A DNA stretch of 64,000 nucleotides from positions 1,566,390 through 1,630,389 of the forward strand of contig NW_004450397.1 in assembly GCF_000321225.1 (NCBI RefSeq), given 5' to 3'. This document shows, piece by piece, positions 42,285-53,475 of this stretch; the first letter of the stretch is position 1, and the number at the start of each line of letters is the position of its first letter. The translations under genes and the position numbers were made by a program. This stretch comes from Odobenus rosmarus divergens (taxonomy: Eukaryota > Chordata > Mammalia > Carnivora > Odobenidae). The notes under the pieces were generated by a model that saw only the letters and a program-made list of their open reading frames with translations, ran no database searches and was not told the origin of the DNA.

Positions 42285-42612
42285 TATCTCAGTGACATAA
42301 CACATTAGAAGTTTATCTGTTGCTCAAAGCATTTGGTGAGATTCAGGACATTTCCAAACTTGCTCAATCATCCCTTTGGGAGATTGGAGTTCTCTGCTGC
42401 CTTCTCTGGATCTGCCTGACAGACAAGGAAAGGGAGGAAACAGAAGATCATGAGGGAAGTTTCTGTGGGTCAGCCACAGAACCACCGTGCAGCCTTTGTG
42501 CCCAAATTCCATTCGACAGAACTCAGTCATATGACGTACCTAACAACAAAGAAGGCTGGGATATAGCCTAACTGTGTGCCCTGAAGGAGAAAGGAAATAG
42601 GTTTGGTGAGTA
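42285..42612 (+). mobile_element. Ancient dispersed repeat, family not named
   Basis: 'ATCTCAGTGACATAACACAT', 'CAGAACTCAGTCATATGACG', 'AAGGCTGGGATATAGCC' and 'ATAGGTTTGGTGAGTACAA' are familiar mammalian dispersed-repeat text. The first part recurs at 44799. An 83-codon frame here is not a gene. Confidence 0.5.
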
Positions 42613-42663
42613 CAACAGTATATCTTTTTATTCACCAAAAAAAAGAGAGAAAGGAAAGGGAAG

Positions 42664-42721
42664 AAGGAAGGAAGGAAGGAAGGAAGGAAGGAAGGAAGGA
42701 AGGAAGGAAGGAAGGAAGGAA
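42664..42721. repeat. (GGAA)n microsatellite
   Basis: About 14 GGAA units, preceded by a purine-rich run from 42637. Confidence 0.97.
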
Positions 42722-44794
42722 AAGAAAACCATTCCACTCTTTTTCCACTCTTTTTCCCACACAAAGAACTAGTCCTCATCTCCCAAATGAGATCATCCAA
42801 GGCCCCATCAAGTCACTGAATCTGTTCAAAGCCCAGAATCTCTGGGCTCATGTGTATTGTGGCTCTCTCAAACCCAGGAAGGAATGGTCTCACGAGTGTG
42901 TGGTGTGTGTGGCTATATGAGTCCCCACACTCAGATGGGTCCCTGCAGTTGGTTTAATGCTCTGCTCTCACTTCATGAAATTACTAATAATATTACTGTT
43001 GAACTTGTGTTTTATAAATGAAGTCCAATAGGATAATGGAGCATGCACATGAGCACAGCAGGTATGTGCGATATGTGTGTCCTTTGTTCCTTGCTGCCCC
43101 ATTCATATGCAGTTTGTGTTGCTCATGAGTGCAGAATGCTGGTGGACCTCTGATGCTTGGGAGTTTAGCAAGACTCAGTGCTGAGTACAAGGTAAGCATG
43201 CTATATCCTATGGCTGTGTAAGCAGGGCATTGATAGGCCTGAGAGACCATGCTTTCCATTTGAACTAAAAACTTGCTTTGAACACAGAAAGAAGGCAATG
43301 GCATTCTAAGAAACACAGAAGATCCAGGAACTCTATTATATGCTTTTTCCTTATGCTATGTTTCCCTGTATTAGCCAAACACCTACACTAATATGACGTC
43401 TTAGAAGGAAAGAGAAAGATGGAACAACCATATCTCCTTCTTTCATTCCTTTCTCACTCATCAGTAAGCCAAAGGTAGAGAGTATTGAAAGAATGTGCGC
43501 ACATGGAGAAACAAATTAAAAACAGTTCCATTATTGTGTGCAGTATTTCCACTTCTCTCCTAAGAACAAAATGCATATGCATGCCACGAAGTAAGAATTA
43601 TATAATTTCATTATAATTCAGCAAATTTAAAATACCATGATAAGTCAAAACATACTGTAAAAGAAAAGATAAGGTACTTTCAATGGCAACTTTCCCCTGC
43701 TTCTTGAACAAGGATCCCAAATTTTCATTTTGCACTGGGGCATGCAAATCATGTAGCCTTCCCTGGGTCCCGTGCTCTGCATCCTTTTCCCACTATAACT
43801 GCAATAAAAGCTTCCAGTCAAAAAAGGGAAGAATAGGATACACATAGCAGTCAATGACCTGCAGAAATTATTAAATCCTTCTGGAAAGGCCCTGTGTAGG
43901 GCGATTAGCCAAGATGTGAATAATTGCTTGTTCTGTCCCTGATTCTTCTTTCTGTGGCCCTTGGCTCCTCTCCGAGAGTTTCTTCATTAACCATTATCTT
44001 TCACAGAAATATCTGAAATGGTTGTTGAAGAATATCCTCTCCTTGTGGACTATGCAGCTTTCATACCTCTCTTCCTCTCCAAGGGTGATTTTAAGGTCTT
44101 TTTTTAGCCCTGGGTCATGGTTTCGTTGGCACTACAATTTCTTTAAAAAATTTTTTGGTAAGTTTCTGATCTATTTACTTTCAGTTCCATGTACCAAGGT
44201 TTTTTAATAGTTATTAAACTTGGTTTATTCCTTGTTTTCTGGTCCCCATATTTTTTTCTTCCACTTAGTGGCAATCTGAAACCATATGCTATGAAACAAT
44301 ATGCTAACCTCTCTGATGTTTACTGAAGGGCTGAGTTGTTTGAGAAATCTCACTGGCCCTGTGTCATTTGAGGCCATTTTTTTATTTCAGGTCCCAAAGC
44401 TATCAACTTTTCTACCAAGGAAGGCCCTTGATCCCTGAACTTTCTACTCTCACAATTCTTGGCTTGAAAATTGGCTCAAACTTACCTGAGCTACATGCTT
44501 TTCTTGCATAAGTGGTGGCCAACACACCATCAAGCTGACAGGTCCAACTACCTCCCCCGAGCTACAGGCTCAGATTTGTGGTTTGCCTTCCATGTTCTGC
44601 CTTGACAACTTTACTGAAAATTTCCTGAAGCACAGCAGAACTCTCTAGACATCTAGCCTGCTGTATCATATCCTTACCTTCTACTGGCTGGTCTCTAAAC
44701 TGATGACACTTATCTCGGGTTTGTTACAACAGAAGTACATGTCAAAGTACCAATTTCTGTACTTACCAAGGGAGGATAGCTCCTATAACTAGAC
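42722..44794. other. Intergenic sequence with one candidate exon
   Basis: Contains the candidate plus exon at 43113-43191 and a minus-strand consensus donor at 44486|44485. No protein similarity recognised. Confidence 0.5.
43113..43191 (+). other. Candidate non-coding exon, plus strand
   Basis: A pyrimidine-rich acceptor (CTTGCTGCCCCATTCATATGCAG, AG at 43111-43112) and a strong donor AAG|GTAAGC (43191|43192) bound 79 bases. No protein homology was recognised. It could belong to an upstream or divergent non-coding RNA. Confidence 0.25.
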
Positions 44795-44880
44795 ACTAAA
44801 ATCTCAGTGCCTTAACACACGAAAGTTTATTTTTGTTCACATTACACATCACTGTGTGTTCATGAACAGTGACGTACCAC
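44795..44880 (+). mobile_element. Fragment of the same repeat as 42285-42612
   Basis: 'AAATCTCAGTGCCTTAACAC' and 'GAAAGTTTATTTTTGTTCAC' match the start of the 42.3-kb copy. Confidence 0.5.
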
Positions 44881-45098
44881 TAAATGATTAAGAGAACTAA
44901 GCTCTTTCCATCTTAAATTATTTTATTTTGTATTATCAAAGCTTATATTTTTTAAAATCTTTGTTTAAAACTCTGCTGCAATAATCAAAAGTTCTATTTA
45001 GAAGTTCAGTTTATTTTAATGCTTTCCTCTAATAAGAACATATTATGAGCAACTATATGCCAACAAATTAGGCAATCTGGAAGAAATAGATGCATTCT

Positions 45099-45282
45099 GG
45101 GGTGCCTGGGTGGTTAAGCATCTGCCTTCTGTTCAGGTCATGATCTCCAGGTCCTGGGATCTATCCCCATGTCAGTTTGCAGCTCAGTGGGGAGTCTGCT
45201 TCTCCCTTTCCCTCTGCCTCTCCCCCTGCTTGTGCTCTCTCTGTCTCCCTCTCTCTCAAATGAATAAATAAAAAATCTTTTT
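45099..45282 (+). mobile_element. Carnivore SINE (SINEC) at the edge of a nested repeat cluster
   Basis: Head GGGGTGCCTGGGTGG lacks the usual CTCAGT segment before TTAAGC. Body and tail are typical. It abuts a target-duplicated piece of older L1 on the left and the T-rich end of a reverse L1 on the right. Confidence 0.9.
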
Positions 45283-45638
45283 TTCTGTTTTTTATTTTTT
45301 TAAATTTTTTTATTATGTTATGTTAGTCACCATACAGTACATCATTAGTTTTTGATGTAGTGTTTCTTTCTTTCTTTTTTTTTTTTTAAAGATTTTATTT
45401 ATTTATTTGACAGAGACAGCTAGAGAGGGAACACAAGGGGGAGTGGGGGAGGGAGAAGCAGGCTCCTGGCTGAGCAGGGACCCCGATGCAGGGCTCGATC
45501 CCAGGACCCTGGGATCATGACCCGAGCCGAAGGCAGATGCTTAACGACTGAGCCACCCAGGCGCTCCTGACATAGTATTTCATGATTCATTGTTTGCCTA
45601 TAACACCCAGTGCTCCATGCAATATGTGCCCTCCTTAA
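45283..45638 (-). mobile_element. Caniform L1 3' end, split by a SINE
   Basis: 45283-45366 and 45582-45638 are two parts of the same reverse L1 3' end (CACCATACAGTACATCATTAG region, then CACCCAGTGCTCC), interrupted by the SINE at 45367-45567. It is inserted in an older plus-strand L1. Confidence 0.87.
45367..45567 (-). mobile_element. Carnivore SINE inserted in an L1 3' end
   Basis: Full reverse copy. Flanks TGATGTAGTGTTTC (45353-45366) and TGACATAGTATTTC (45568-45581) are the target duplication, and the L1 sequence continues on either side. Confidence 0.94.
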
Positions 45639-46520
45639 AAGAAATGGATGTATCCCTAGAAATGTATAAACTACCAAAACTGAAAGGGAAAGAAACAGAA
45701 AACTTGAAACCAGCAAAGGAAATTGAAGTAGTAATCAAAAATCTCCTACTGCTTTCCTTTAACAACTGAAAAAGACCTCTCACAATTAGAGGTAGAACCA
45801 AATGGAAGAAATATTGGCTTGCACTAAAAAAAAATTATGATCCTTAGTTTTCAGTCCAGCCCAAGAGTTTACACAAAGATTTTGTTGAAATTTTGCTTGT
45901 AAATTTAAGTTTCCATCTTCCCTGATGTCAATTAGTAATTCTTATAAAGCAATCAAAAGATTGACTATTTTGTTTTTGACAAATACACTTCAAAGTCACT
46001 GAAATATTTTTAAGCAAATCAGAAAATTCTGTCTTTAAATTTTCTAGGTATCAGGATATGAGAGATATTTTTAAACATGGCAGATTTACTCACACTGTTT
46101 CAGCTACAAAAAAAAAAAATTATAGTAAAAATCTTCCCAAAAGTTCTTTTTCCAAATGTGCCCTCCACAGCATGAGATTTTTTTTAAAGTAACTACTATT
46201 TCAGTCATTGTTTAAATATTACCTCAACCATGAAAACATTGATTATATTTTTGCAAGTGTCTTTTAGGCACTTTTGCCACTGGTTATCACAGATAATGTC
46301 ACCAACCAGAAGCTGACAGTGTAGCCCACTAAGGCCAGTCTTTCTGGGCAGTGAGGAGAGTGAAAAGGATGAAGGTATAGCTGGAGGAGCAGAAGACACC
46401 TGGCATAGCCATAAAATCATACTCATACCCCTGTGAACTGCAAGAGCCTGAAAGTGAATGAATGAATGAGAGTACCATGGTCAAAGCATCTAACTGTGGA
46501 ACTCCTATACCTCCTTCAGA

Positions 46521-46780
46521 AAAACTTGGTATTATCATGTGATAAAAGACTGTTGGGGTCTCTACTGGGGCCTCTCCTCTTCTTTAAACAAATTGTGAAA
46601 TAAAATGATATGGGCATAGGAAGACAAATTATCATTTAATTACTAAAAATGTAGATTAGAGAATGTAGCTTAATATGAGAGCCAAGTGGACCAACAGGGC
46701 CCCAGAATTAGCAGACTTACACATTCAGTCTAGGCATTGCCAGATTAGGGCTGGCCTCCCCAAGAGAGAAGACTGCTCAG
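46521..46780 (+). other. Candidate non-coding exon, plus strand
   Basis: A perfect donor, CAG|GTAAGT at 46780|46781, is preceded by a reasonable acceptor, CCTATACCTCCTTCAG ending at 46520. All frames are interrupted. The acceptor choice is a guess. Confidence 0.2.
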
Positions 46781-47664
46781 GTAAGTCTGCTTAAACTGGA
46801 TCCCAGTGGTGGAAAGACTACAGGTTTGCCTAGGAAAGTCCCTTCTAATAGAAGCAAGATGTGAGAAAACAATGTTCTCTTCTACCAAAGTTCACTCGAA
46901 TAGATCTAGTGAGGGTGTCACTGTCAACCCATATATTCAATATCAGTACATTTCAATGTACTTCTTTTTAGATAAAAATACATATAAGTACAAGTTCTAA
47001 TGTTTTCTTCCTTTAACTCAAAGAGACTTTTCTGCAGACCCCTTAGGGTGCACCTACATCACTTCAAAACCACTGGGCCAAAGAATACACTGTTGGACCA
47101 CTGTTGGCGAGTTCAGTCCTAGCTCAGTTCTTGGCAAGCATCCTGCCCCAAAGCAGGAAGAATTTCATACTTTGTGCTTAGTTTGCCCTTAACACTATTT
47201 TGATTCTCATCCAGGTGTACAGGAATCAGGTTTAGCCCCAGTACCCCTCCTAGCCAAGCCTCATGCCCATCTTCCAGGGAATGTGTTCCCTGGCCCTTTG
47301 TAGATAACCCAGAATCCAGCTGTCACTAGGGCTCAGCTCTAAGCTGAGTGCTATTGACAGTATGTCAGCCTTATGATTATATATGAGGGACAACACATTA
47401 TGTCAATGCACTTAAGTCTTTTTTTTTTTTATCTGCTATGAAGGTTAGAATGACTTTTATTTTTTTTTCTCGGCTTGACTCTCGGCAAATCAATTAAGAA
47501 GTTTTAAAAAGAAAAAGAAGAAACATCTTAAAAGGCAGTTTATACAGTGAATAGGATATTAGGTTCCTACCCAATGGCTTCATAGTAGAATGGAGTCTGA
47601 AGCAACAGAAAGACTAAAATGGGAAACAAATGACACCTCTACTCTCTTCTAGCATTTTTGGCCA

Positions 47665-47790
47665 GAAACATTTTTTTTAAGTTTTATTTTAGAAAATTTT
47701 AGATTTATGGAAAATAGTTGCAAAGATGGTACAAAGAGTGGACTATTTAATTCTCAATAGGTCTCAAACTGATTTAAAAATTCTTTTGTT
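47665..47790 (+). mobile_element. Old L1 3' fragment
   Basis: 'TTTATGGAAAATAGTTGCAA' and 'GATGGTACAAAGAG' resemble the 3' UTR of ancient mammalian L1M elements. Confidence 0.5.
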
Positions 47791-47979
47791 TATTTGGTTG
47801 GATTTGATTTGTTTTTTACTTTTTGAAATTGTGCATTTAATGTAACTTCAACAGCTTAGGACAATAATTCTAAGATTTGTGTAAGAAGATATCACTGCCA
47901 TATTCCAGGGATTTAGTTAGAATAAGAATTCAGAGCTTTGACCTCTGGCCTCTGTAAGTAGATTTAGGGGAGTTGAAAA

Positions 47980-47993
47980 CTGCCCCCTCTGGG
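47980..47993 (-). promoter_or_regulatory. Partial CTCF-like site
   Basis: Minus-strand CCCAGAGGGGGCAG has an intact AGGGGGCAG core but differs from the CTCF consensus at positions 3-5. Confidence 0.25.
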
Positions 47994-48887
47994 CAAACAC
48001 TTTAGGAGCTGATGAGCACTCAGCTTTGTTTAAGATACCACTTGTCATCAATATACCCAAGAGACCGACAATTTCTATTTATTGCTTCTTGAGAGAGAAC
48101 CTGGAGTCTACTGGAATGTCTTGTCAGCACGGGACAAGAAAAGAAGACACATCTTAAGGAGTAGACCACTCTTTGAAAGGCTAGAAAGGTCACCAGTCTT
48201 TGGATGAGTTTGTAGTAGCTTAGAAGCTTGCTGCCCAATCGTCCAAAGAGAAGAATAAATAAACACAAAAGAAGGGAGTGAGTGTGGCCGCCCCTTTGCC
48301 ACTCAAACCTCATGCCTTTGGAATATAAGCCCCTTGGGGGCAGAGGTCCCTAATTCTCCATGTAGAAATGGGGCCTGCTACATAGTGGGCAGTCAATGAA
48401 AAAACTTGGTAACTTCTGCTCTGTGTTAAAGAGTAAGAAGAGGCCACTGAATTGTCAGCAGAAGAGAGAAATTTGAGGAGATAGAAATTCATGATTAGCT
48501 CCCTATTTTTAAACCTGTGGATTATGTAGGTAAAATACACTAAGGGTCCAAAAAGTGAACAGAAGTCAGTGGCTCTTGCATAGAACATTGTAAACCATTT
48601 CTTACTGAAATCTAGAGCAGCTACTTGTAGTAGAGGTGGAACTTAATGTAAAAAAAATGCTTCTCAAAAAATGCTGGAGAATTCTTATTGTTTTACATCA
48701 TGAGACCTGATGTCTTTTCAAACTACCTGCTGTAAAATATACATATTAATATTTCATGTAATAGTAATTGGCATGCCTTGGGGTCAGTGTGTACCAGTAA
48801 AGAGTATTTTTCAGTTTCTAGGCAGCCAACTAATCATATAGTAATTCATTAGAGCAATAGGTCTTCTTTATATTATGGATATCTGAT

Positions 48888-49125
48888 AATAATAATATTT
48901 AATATTTCTTGAGCACTTACTAAGTGCTCAGCAGAGTACTTAACATTCTGCTTTAATCTTTAAAACAACTCCATATGATTGGTAGTATTACAATCTCCAT
49001 TTTAAAGATGAGGAACTGAGTCTTAGAGAAAAGTTAAGACATTTGCCCATCCTCACACATTTAATAAGCTTGGATTCAAACCCAGGTTTTGTTGATTCTA
49101 GAGCCTGCAAGCTTGATTACTACAT
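48888..49125 (+). mobile_element. MIR, well preserved
   Basis: 'TTGAGCACTTACTAAGTGCT', 'TTTTAAAGATGAGGAACTGA', 'TTGGATTCAAACCCAGG' in order. Confidence 0.9.
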
Positions 49126-49284
49126 CACATTCATGGAAAGCTTAATATAATTAACTTGAGTGGTTTCTTTTTATATTGTTCTATTATTCTGTCACTAAAC
49201 CATATAGTTTACACAAAATGTAGTATAGCCATCTGATAGAAAACCTGAATTAGGGTTTGCTGCATTAGAACGAAGTTTTTCTTC

Positions 49285-50210
49285 ATTTACTTCATTCAAC
49301 AGTACTGCACTATGCCCTTCTTTTGCACTTAACACTGGATAGAGGATACAAAGAAATATGAGACATAAACCCTACCCTCAGGGATCTTATATTGTTGAGA
49401 ATAATAGTGCATATATACAAATGACAAATTCAATAATCATAAAATCTATATGATAAAGTTCCAAGTGAATAGTACAGACAAGTGCCATAGGAGTTCAGAA
49501 GAGAGGGGCCACTCTGCATAAGTGGGCTGGGAAAGTCGTGTGGAGGTGGAAATTGAGTGATTCCTTAGAGAGTGAGTAAATTTGCATAGACATAGAAGTA
49601 GCAGTAACCTACTCCCACACCTACTTCTTCCTATAGGAAAGAGGGTGGACAAAGATTACAAGGTAAAAATAATGTTCAGGGGGTAGTAATTAAACCAATT
49701 TAGATAGAATGTGTAGTTTGTGTTGGGGAACAGGGAGAGAGCATGTGAAAATTAGAAACATGTAAGGAAAGCCAGCCAAATCTTCACCAGGGGGCGGGGC
49801 GTCGGGAGAGACCTGGCCCTTAGAAGGTTGTAGCAAGAAGGGTCAACTGGACCAGGAGAAATGGAAGGGATCAAATGATGAAGCTCTGGATGAAGGGGGG
49901 AAGAATAGATACTTGGAAGAGGGATAGATGGCAGGTAAATTTATGGGTCAACAAGAGAGGAACGAGTCTGAACCCTGTGAGAATGCCATCTGTAGAGAGT
50001 TGGTCATGTTGGTGGAAAGCTATTATGGAGGAGATATAGAGCTTAGTGAATTTGAAGAAAGCAAAGAATTTGAAATTAATTATATAAGGTGAGCTTTCAG
50101 CAAAGAGTTGGAAATTGTTGAGAATGGCACCCAGTTTTAAATACCAGGAGAAAAATATGAGCCCAATTCTGAAATTCCGAAAATAACAATCAAAGATCAG
50201 CATCTTTTGG
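49285..50210 (-). mobile_element. LINE-2 (antisense)
   Basis: 'AAACCCTACCCTCAGGGATC', 'AAGTGCCATAGGAGTTCAGA' and further weaker matches to about 50210 follow reversed L2. The GC-rich 49784-49805 piece stands out inside it. Confidence 0.6.
49784..49797 (+). promoter_or_regulatory. Candidate CTCF binding site
   Basis: TCACCAGGGGGCGG matches the CTCF core CCASYAGRKGGCRS at 13 of 14 positions. It stands out as a GC-rich island in AT-rich, L2-like sequence about 25 kb upstream of the IKZF2 promoter. Confidence 0.5.
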
Positions 50211-51884
50211 GAGGTGGAGGCAGAGAAAAAGAAAGAAATGAAAAATGTTAAAAAGTGGTTAATTTGGATATTTAAACATCAAAGGAAGGAAAATGGAATA
50301 ATAATGATAAGTTAAGGATCTGGAGACCCCCCAAACCAGTCAATTTCTCTTTTCCCCATTGAGTGATATGAGAAGGGCAAACAAGGTGTAATCATCATTA
50401 GAGGCTAAAAGTTGCAGTATTTTCTGAAGAAATCCAGTCTTGCTTAAGGTGAGTGGGAAATGAAGTAAGGTCACGAAATGATGGCTTCACTTTGACATGT
50501 TTTGGTGACAACTATAAATAAGGAACTACAAAAGGAGAGTTTAAATAAGTGAAATAGAAATGTATAAGACATGGTAGAAAGAATGGACTCATTGTGAGAA
50601 ATGGAAACTGAAGGATAGAATTTGTTTTTCAAACAAATTTGCAAGTTGGGAAGTCATAGCAGGGGGAGTTTGGACCTCGGACAGCTAACGTAAATGACAG
50701 GAATTAGGGGAAGAAGTTGATTCAGAGGCCTTTTGAGAGCAGGCACCGGATATCAGAAGAGGCAAGCCTCCCCACAAACATGGGCACACAGGGCCAATTT
50801 TAATATCTAGAAAAGAATGTCCCATAGTGCATTAAGCAGCCACCCTCACCCATAAAATTGGTCAGGTTTCAGTTTTGGAAACCTTGACTTTGAGTGGTTA
50901 CATGGAGAAGTGGGGAACAAAAGGGGAAATTCTTGGTAAGATAGGAGCCAAAACAACTCTACCTCTAGGAACAGCTTTCCCTCTCTGAAATTGAATGATT
51001 ACCTGGGAGACTTGAAAAACTGACATTTCATCATTTCTTCACTCCAGGAAATTGAATGTGATGTTGTCCTTAACTTATAAAGGTTTTGAAGTGCCTCATG
51101 AAATCATTAAGAAAAGAATGCTTTGTATTTATTTTTCTATTCTTCAGTGGCTTCACCTCAAATGCCACCTCTTCCAAGAGGGCTTTTGTATGGGAAGGAG
51201 GGTGTGTATGGATGCACGGAACAGACTGCAGTGAACACAGATGGCTGCCCCCTCATATTCTTTCTACACTACCCTCTTTGTCTAGAAGCCACATGGTTTG
51301 AGTGAAATTAAACCAGTTCAGCTCCTCTAAGATTGAACTCTGATTAGCTGATGCCCATTTGAGTGATACAACCATAAGACCTGGTATAGTAGAGATTGGC
51401 TTATGGATGATGGGTCATGTGAATCAAGGCCTTAGGCTACTTCATATATGGGATTCCCCTGGTCAGAAAGATTGGCCAAGGGTCAGTAGAGGACTTCAGT
51501 GTTACCATTAGAAGGAAGTCCAAGACTTTAGCTGGTATTTGAGGAAAGAAAATCAATTATTTTCTCACTCTCTTTCTCCCTCCCACCTGCTTATTGTCAT
51601 TGTTGGTAACCATTTTGTAATGACAAAGTTAACTAGACTTGGATTAAATTTGCCACACTAGAAAAAAACTGGAGAGAGAAATAAAAAAGCTCCTTGGTGA
51701 ATGCCATAGAGCTGCTGGATCAAGCCTTACCTATGACTTCCACTACTAGTGATATTTTGAGTTTGTAAATCAATAAATTACCTTTATTGTCAAAGCTAGT
51801 TAAGTATCATAACCGAGACACCTTTATGAATTACATTTATATTCACCTACTAAAATATTTTATTTTTCCTGTTTATTTGAATCT
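50211..51884. other. Intergenic sequence, partly L2-derived
   Basis: Purine-rich first part may continue the antisense L2; otherwise nothing recognised except the short L2 piece at 51130. Confidence 0.45.
51130..51200 (+). mobile_element. LINE-2 fragment
   Basis: 'CCTCAAATGCCACCTCTTCC' followed by AAGAGGGC matches the L2 region that precedes its 3' end. Confidence 0.5.
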
Positions 51885-52062
51885 TAGCACATACTGACTT
51901 GCACTGAATTTATTTGCCTACATTTCTTATCTTTCTGCACAGATTTGAGCTCCTTGAGGGCAAGGACAGCAATTTACATATTTCCATGTTTTTCCTAGCT
52001 CTCAGAATACTGCTTTGCATAAAATAATGTTAATAAATACTTGTAAAATGAATAAATCAAGT
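51885..52062 (+). mobile_element. LINE-2 3' end
   Basis: 'GAGCTCCTTGAGGGCAAGGA' then 'AATAAATACTTGTAAAATGA' is the typical L2 3' terminus. Confidence 0.82.
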
Positions 52063-52534
52063 TTATGAACTTGTGCATTTAATCTCATTATCACCATGCT
52101 GTAACTAACACATATTAATAATTCTAAAACTGTTGACTAAACTAAGTATGAATCCATCACTGTTTTGTCATTTGAATTTTTTGTTTGCTTGTTTCTCTTC
52201 TTTGCTATTGGAAATGCTATAACATTATTTCTGGGTTTTTTTTTTTATTTTCTTCCCCACGGACCACAAAAATTTCTAAAATGTCAGGACAGTTCATATA
52301 AAGTTCTAAAGATTAGCAAAAAATAATCAGTGTTATCAGTTCTGTTGATGTAATTCTACCAAAAAGCTAAGTATCCTGAAATTTTAGTTAGCTAATGCAG
52401 ATTCATCTTGGGTAAAGAAGAGATTTACATGAGGATTTGGATACACTGAAGGTAGCTGAAGACCAAAAGAATTCTGCCTTGCTTTTAATTTAAACTTTGA
52501 CTCTTACTGGATATTTTCCCTTGGCAGAATTAAT

Positions 52535-52640
52535 TTTTGTTGGTCTCAGTTTTCTTACCTATAAAATGGAGATAATTATACTATTAATCTCATGAGATTG
52601 TTATAAAAATCAAATAAATTAATAAAGCAAAGCACTTAGA
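52535..52640 (-). mobile_element. MIR fragment
   Basis: Antisense 'CTCAGTTTTCTTACCTATAA', 'AATGGAGATAATTATACTAT' and 'AGCAAAGCACTTAGA' match MIR. Confidence 0.8.
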
Positions 52641-53139
52641 TTGATGTCAGATATAAAAAATACTTCACAGGTGATAACTGGGTTTTTCATCTTCCTCTTT
52701 TTCTCCTCCTTCTTCTTCTTATTGTTCTACAATATTGTTCTAAAATTATTGTTGTTACCATCCACACTGGGAAGCAATTGCAGTTTTTTCCATGTAAGAA
52801 ATCACTTATTCTACTTTCAGGTGCAATAAAACATTGTATTTGCTGCTTCATAATTATCCCATGTGCCCTGCTATAGATAAAACCTGGCTGAACTCTTTTT
52901 CAGTCACATGTCCATGCAACAAATAAGTCTACTTATGAGGAAATTAACAAATAGATGTGCCCTTAAAGAGAGTAACAAAGTTATAGAAAATAAGATAATT
53001 ATATAAGTTACTTTTTCAATAAAGTAAACAGTGTGGTCTTTAAAATGAATTTAATACATGAATTTTTTTTAATTCATAAAAACTAATTTGATTTTTATTT
53101 CACTTTACTGTTTAATAAAGCTAATTTAAAATTAATTAC

Positions 53140-53475
53140 CTTTTATTGAAATTTTCATTGAGATAATTATATACTAGTCTGCACTTACTTATAAGATATA
53201 ATACAGAGAGATCCCCTATACACTTTGTTAGGTTTCTCCCAATGGTAACATTTTGCAACAGGATATTGACATTTTTACATTTTTAGAAATCTTATTCAGA
53301 TTCCCGGTGTTATGTGTCCTCATTCGTGAGTGTGTGGACATGCCCATGCCCATGTGAAGTTCTTTATAGTTTTCTCACCTCTGTTCATTCCTGTTTCCAC
53401 CACAGTCAAGATACTGAACAGTGGCAACACCACATCCATCTCTCTCCATTCCTTTAGGTACTTATTTTTGGAACC
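53140..53475 (+). mobile_element. Old L1 3' fragment
   Basis: AT-rich sequence with segments such as 'ACAGAGAGATCCCCTATACA' and 'CCCAATGGTAACATTTTGCA' resembling the L1M 3' region. Orientation is inferred from the order of these segments. Confidence 0.55.

Larger units (their letters stand above)
45035..45760 (+). mobile_element. Old L1 ORF2 fragment carrying nested insertions
   Basis: 45035-45097 and 45639-45740 read as adjacent parts of degenerate L1 reverse-transcriptase-gene sequence. The pieces share AAGAAATAGATGCATTC (45081-45097) and AAGAAATGGATGTATCC (45639-45655), the duplication made by the intervening insertion(s). The outer right limit is uncertain. Confidence 0.75.
45761..48887. 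other. Intergenic sequence
   Basis: Contains the candidate exon ending at 46780, an L1 fragment and a partial CTCF-like site. No gene recognised. Confidence 0.5.

Noticed and set aside
44486..44620. Possible minus-strand exon ending at a CAG|GTAAGT donor (44486|44485)
   Set aside because: The donor is good but the upstream acceptor choice is arbitrary and no second signal supports it.
48330..48343. CTCF-like CCCCTTGGGGGCAG
   Set aside because: Lacks the strongly conserved A at core position 6, so binding is unlikely despite the G run.
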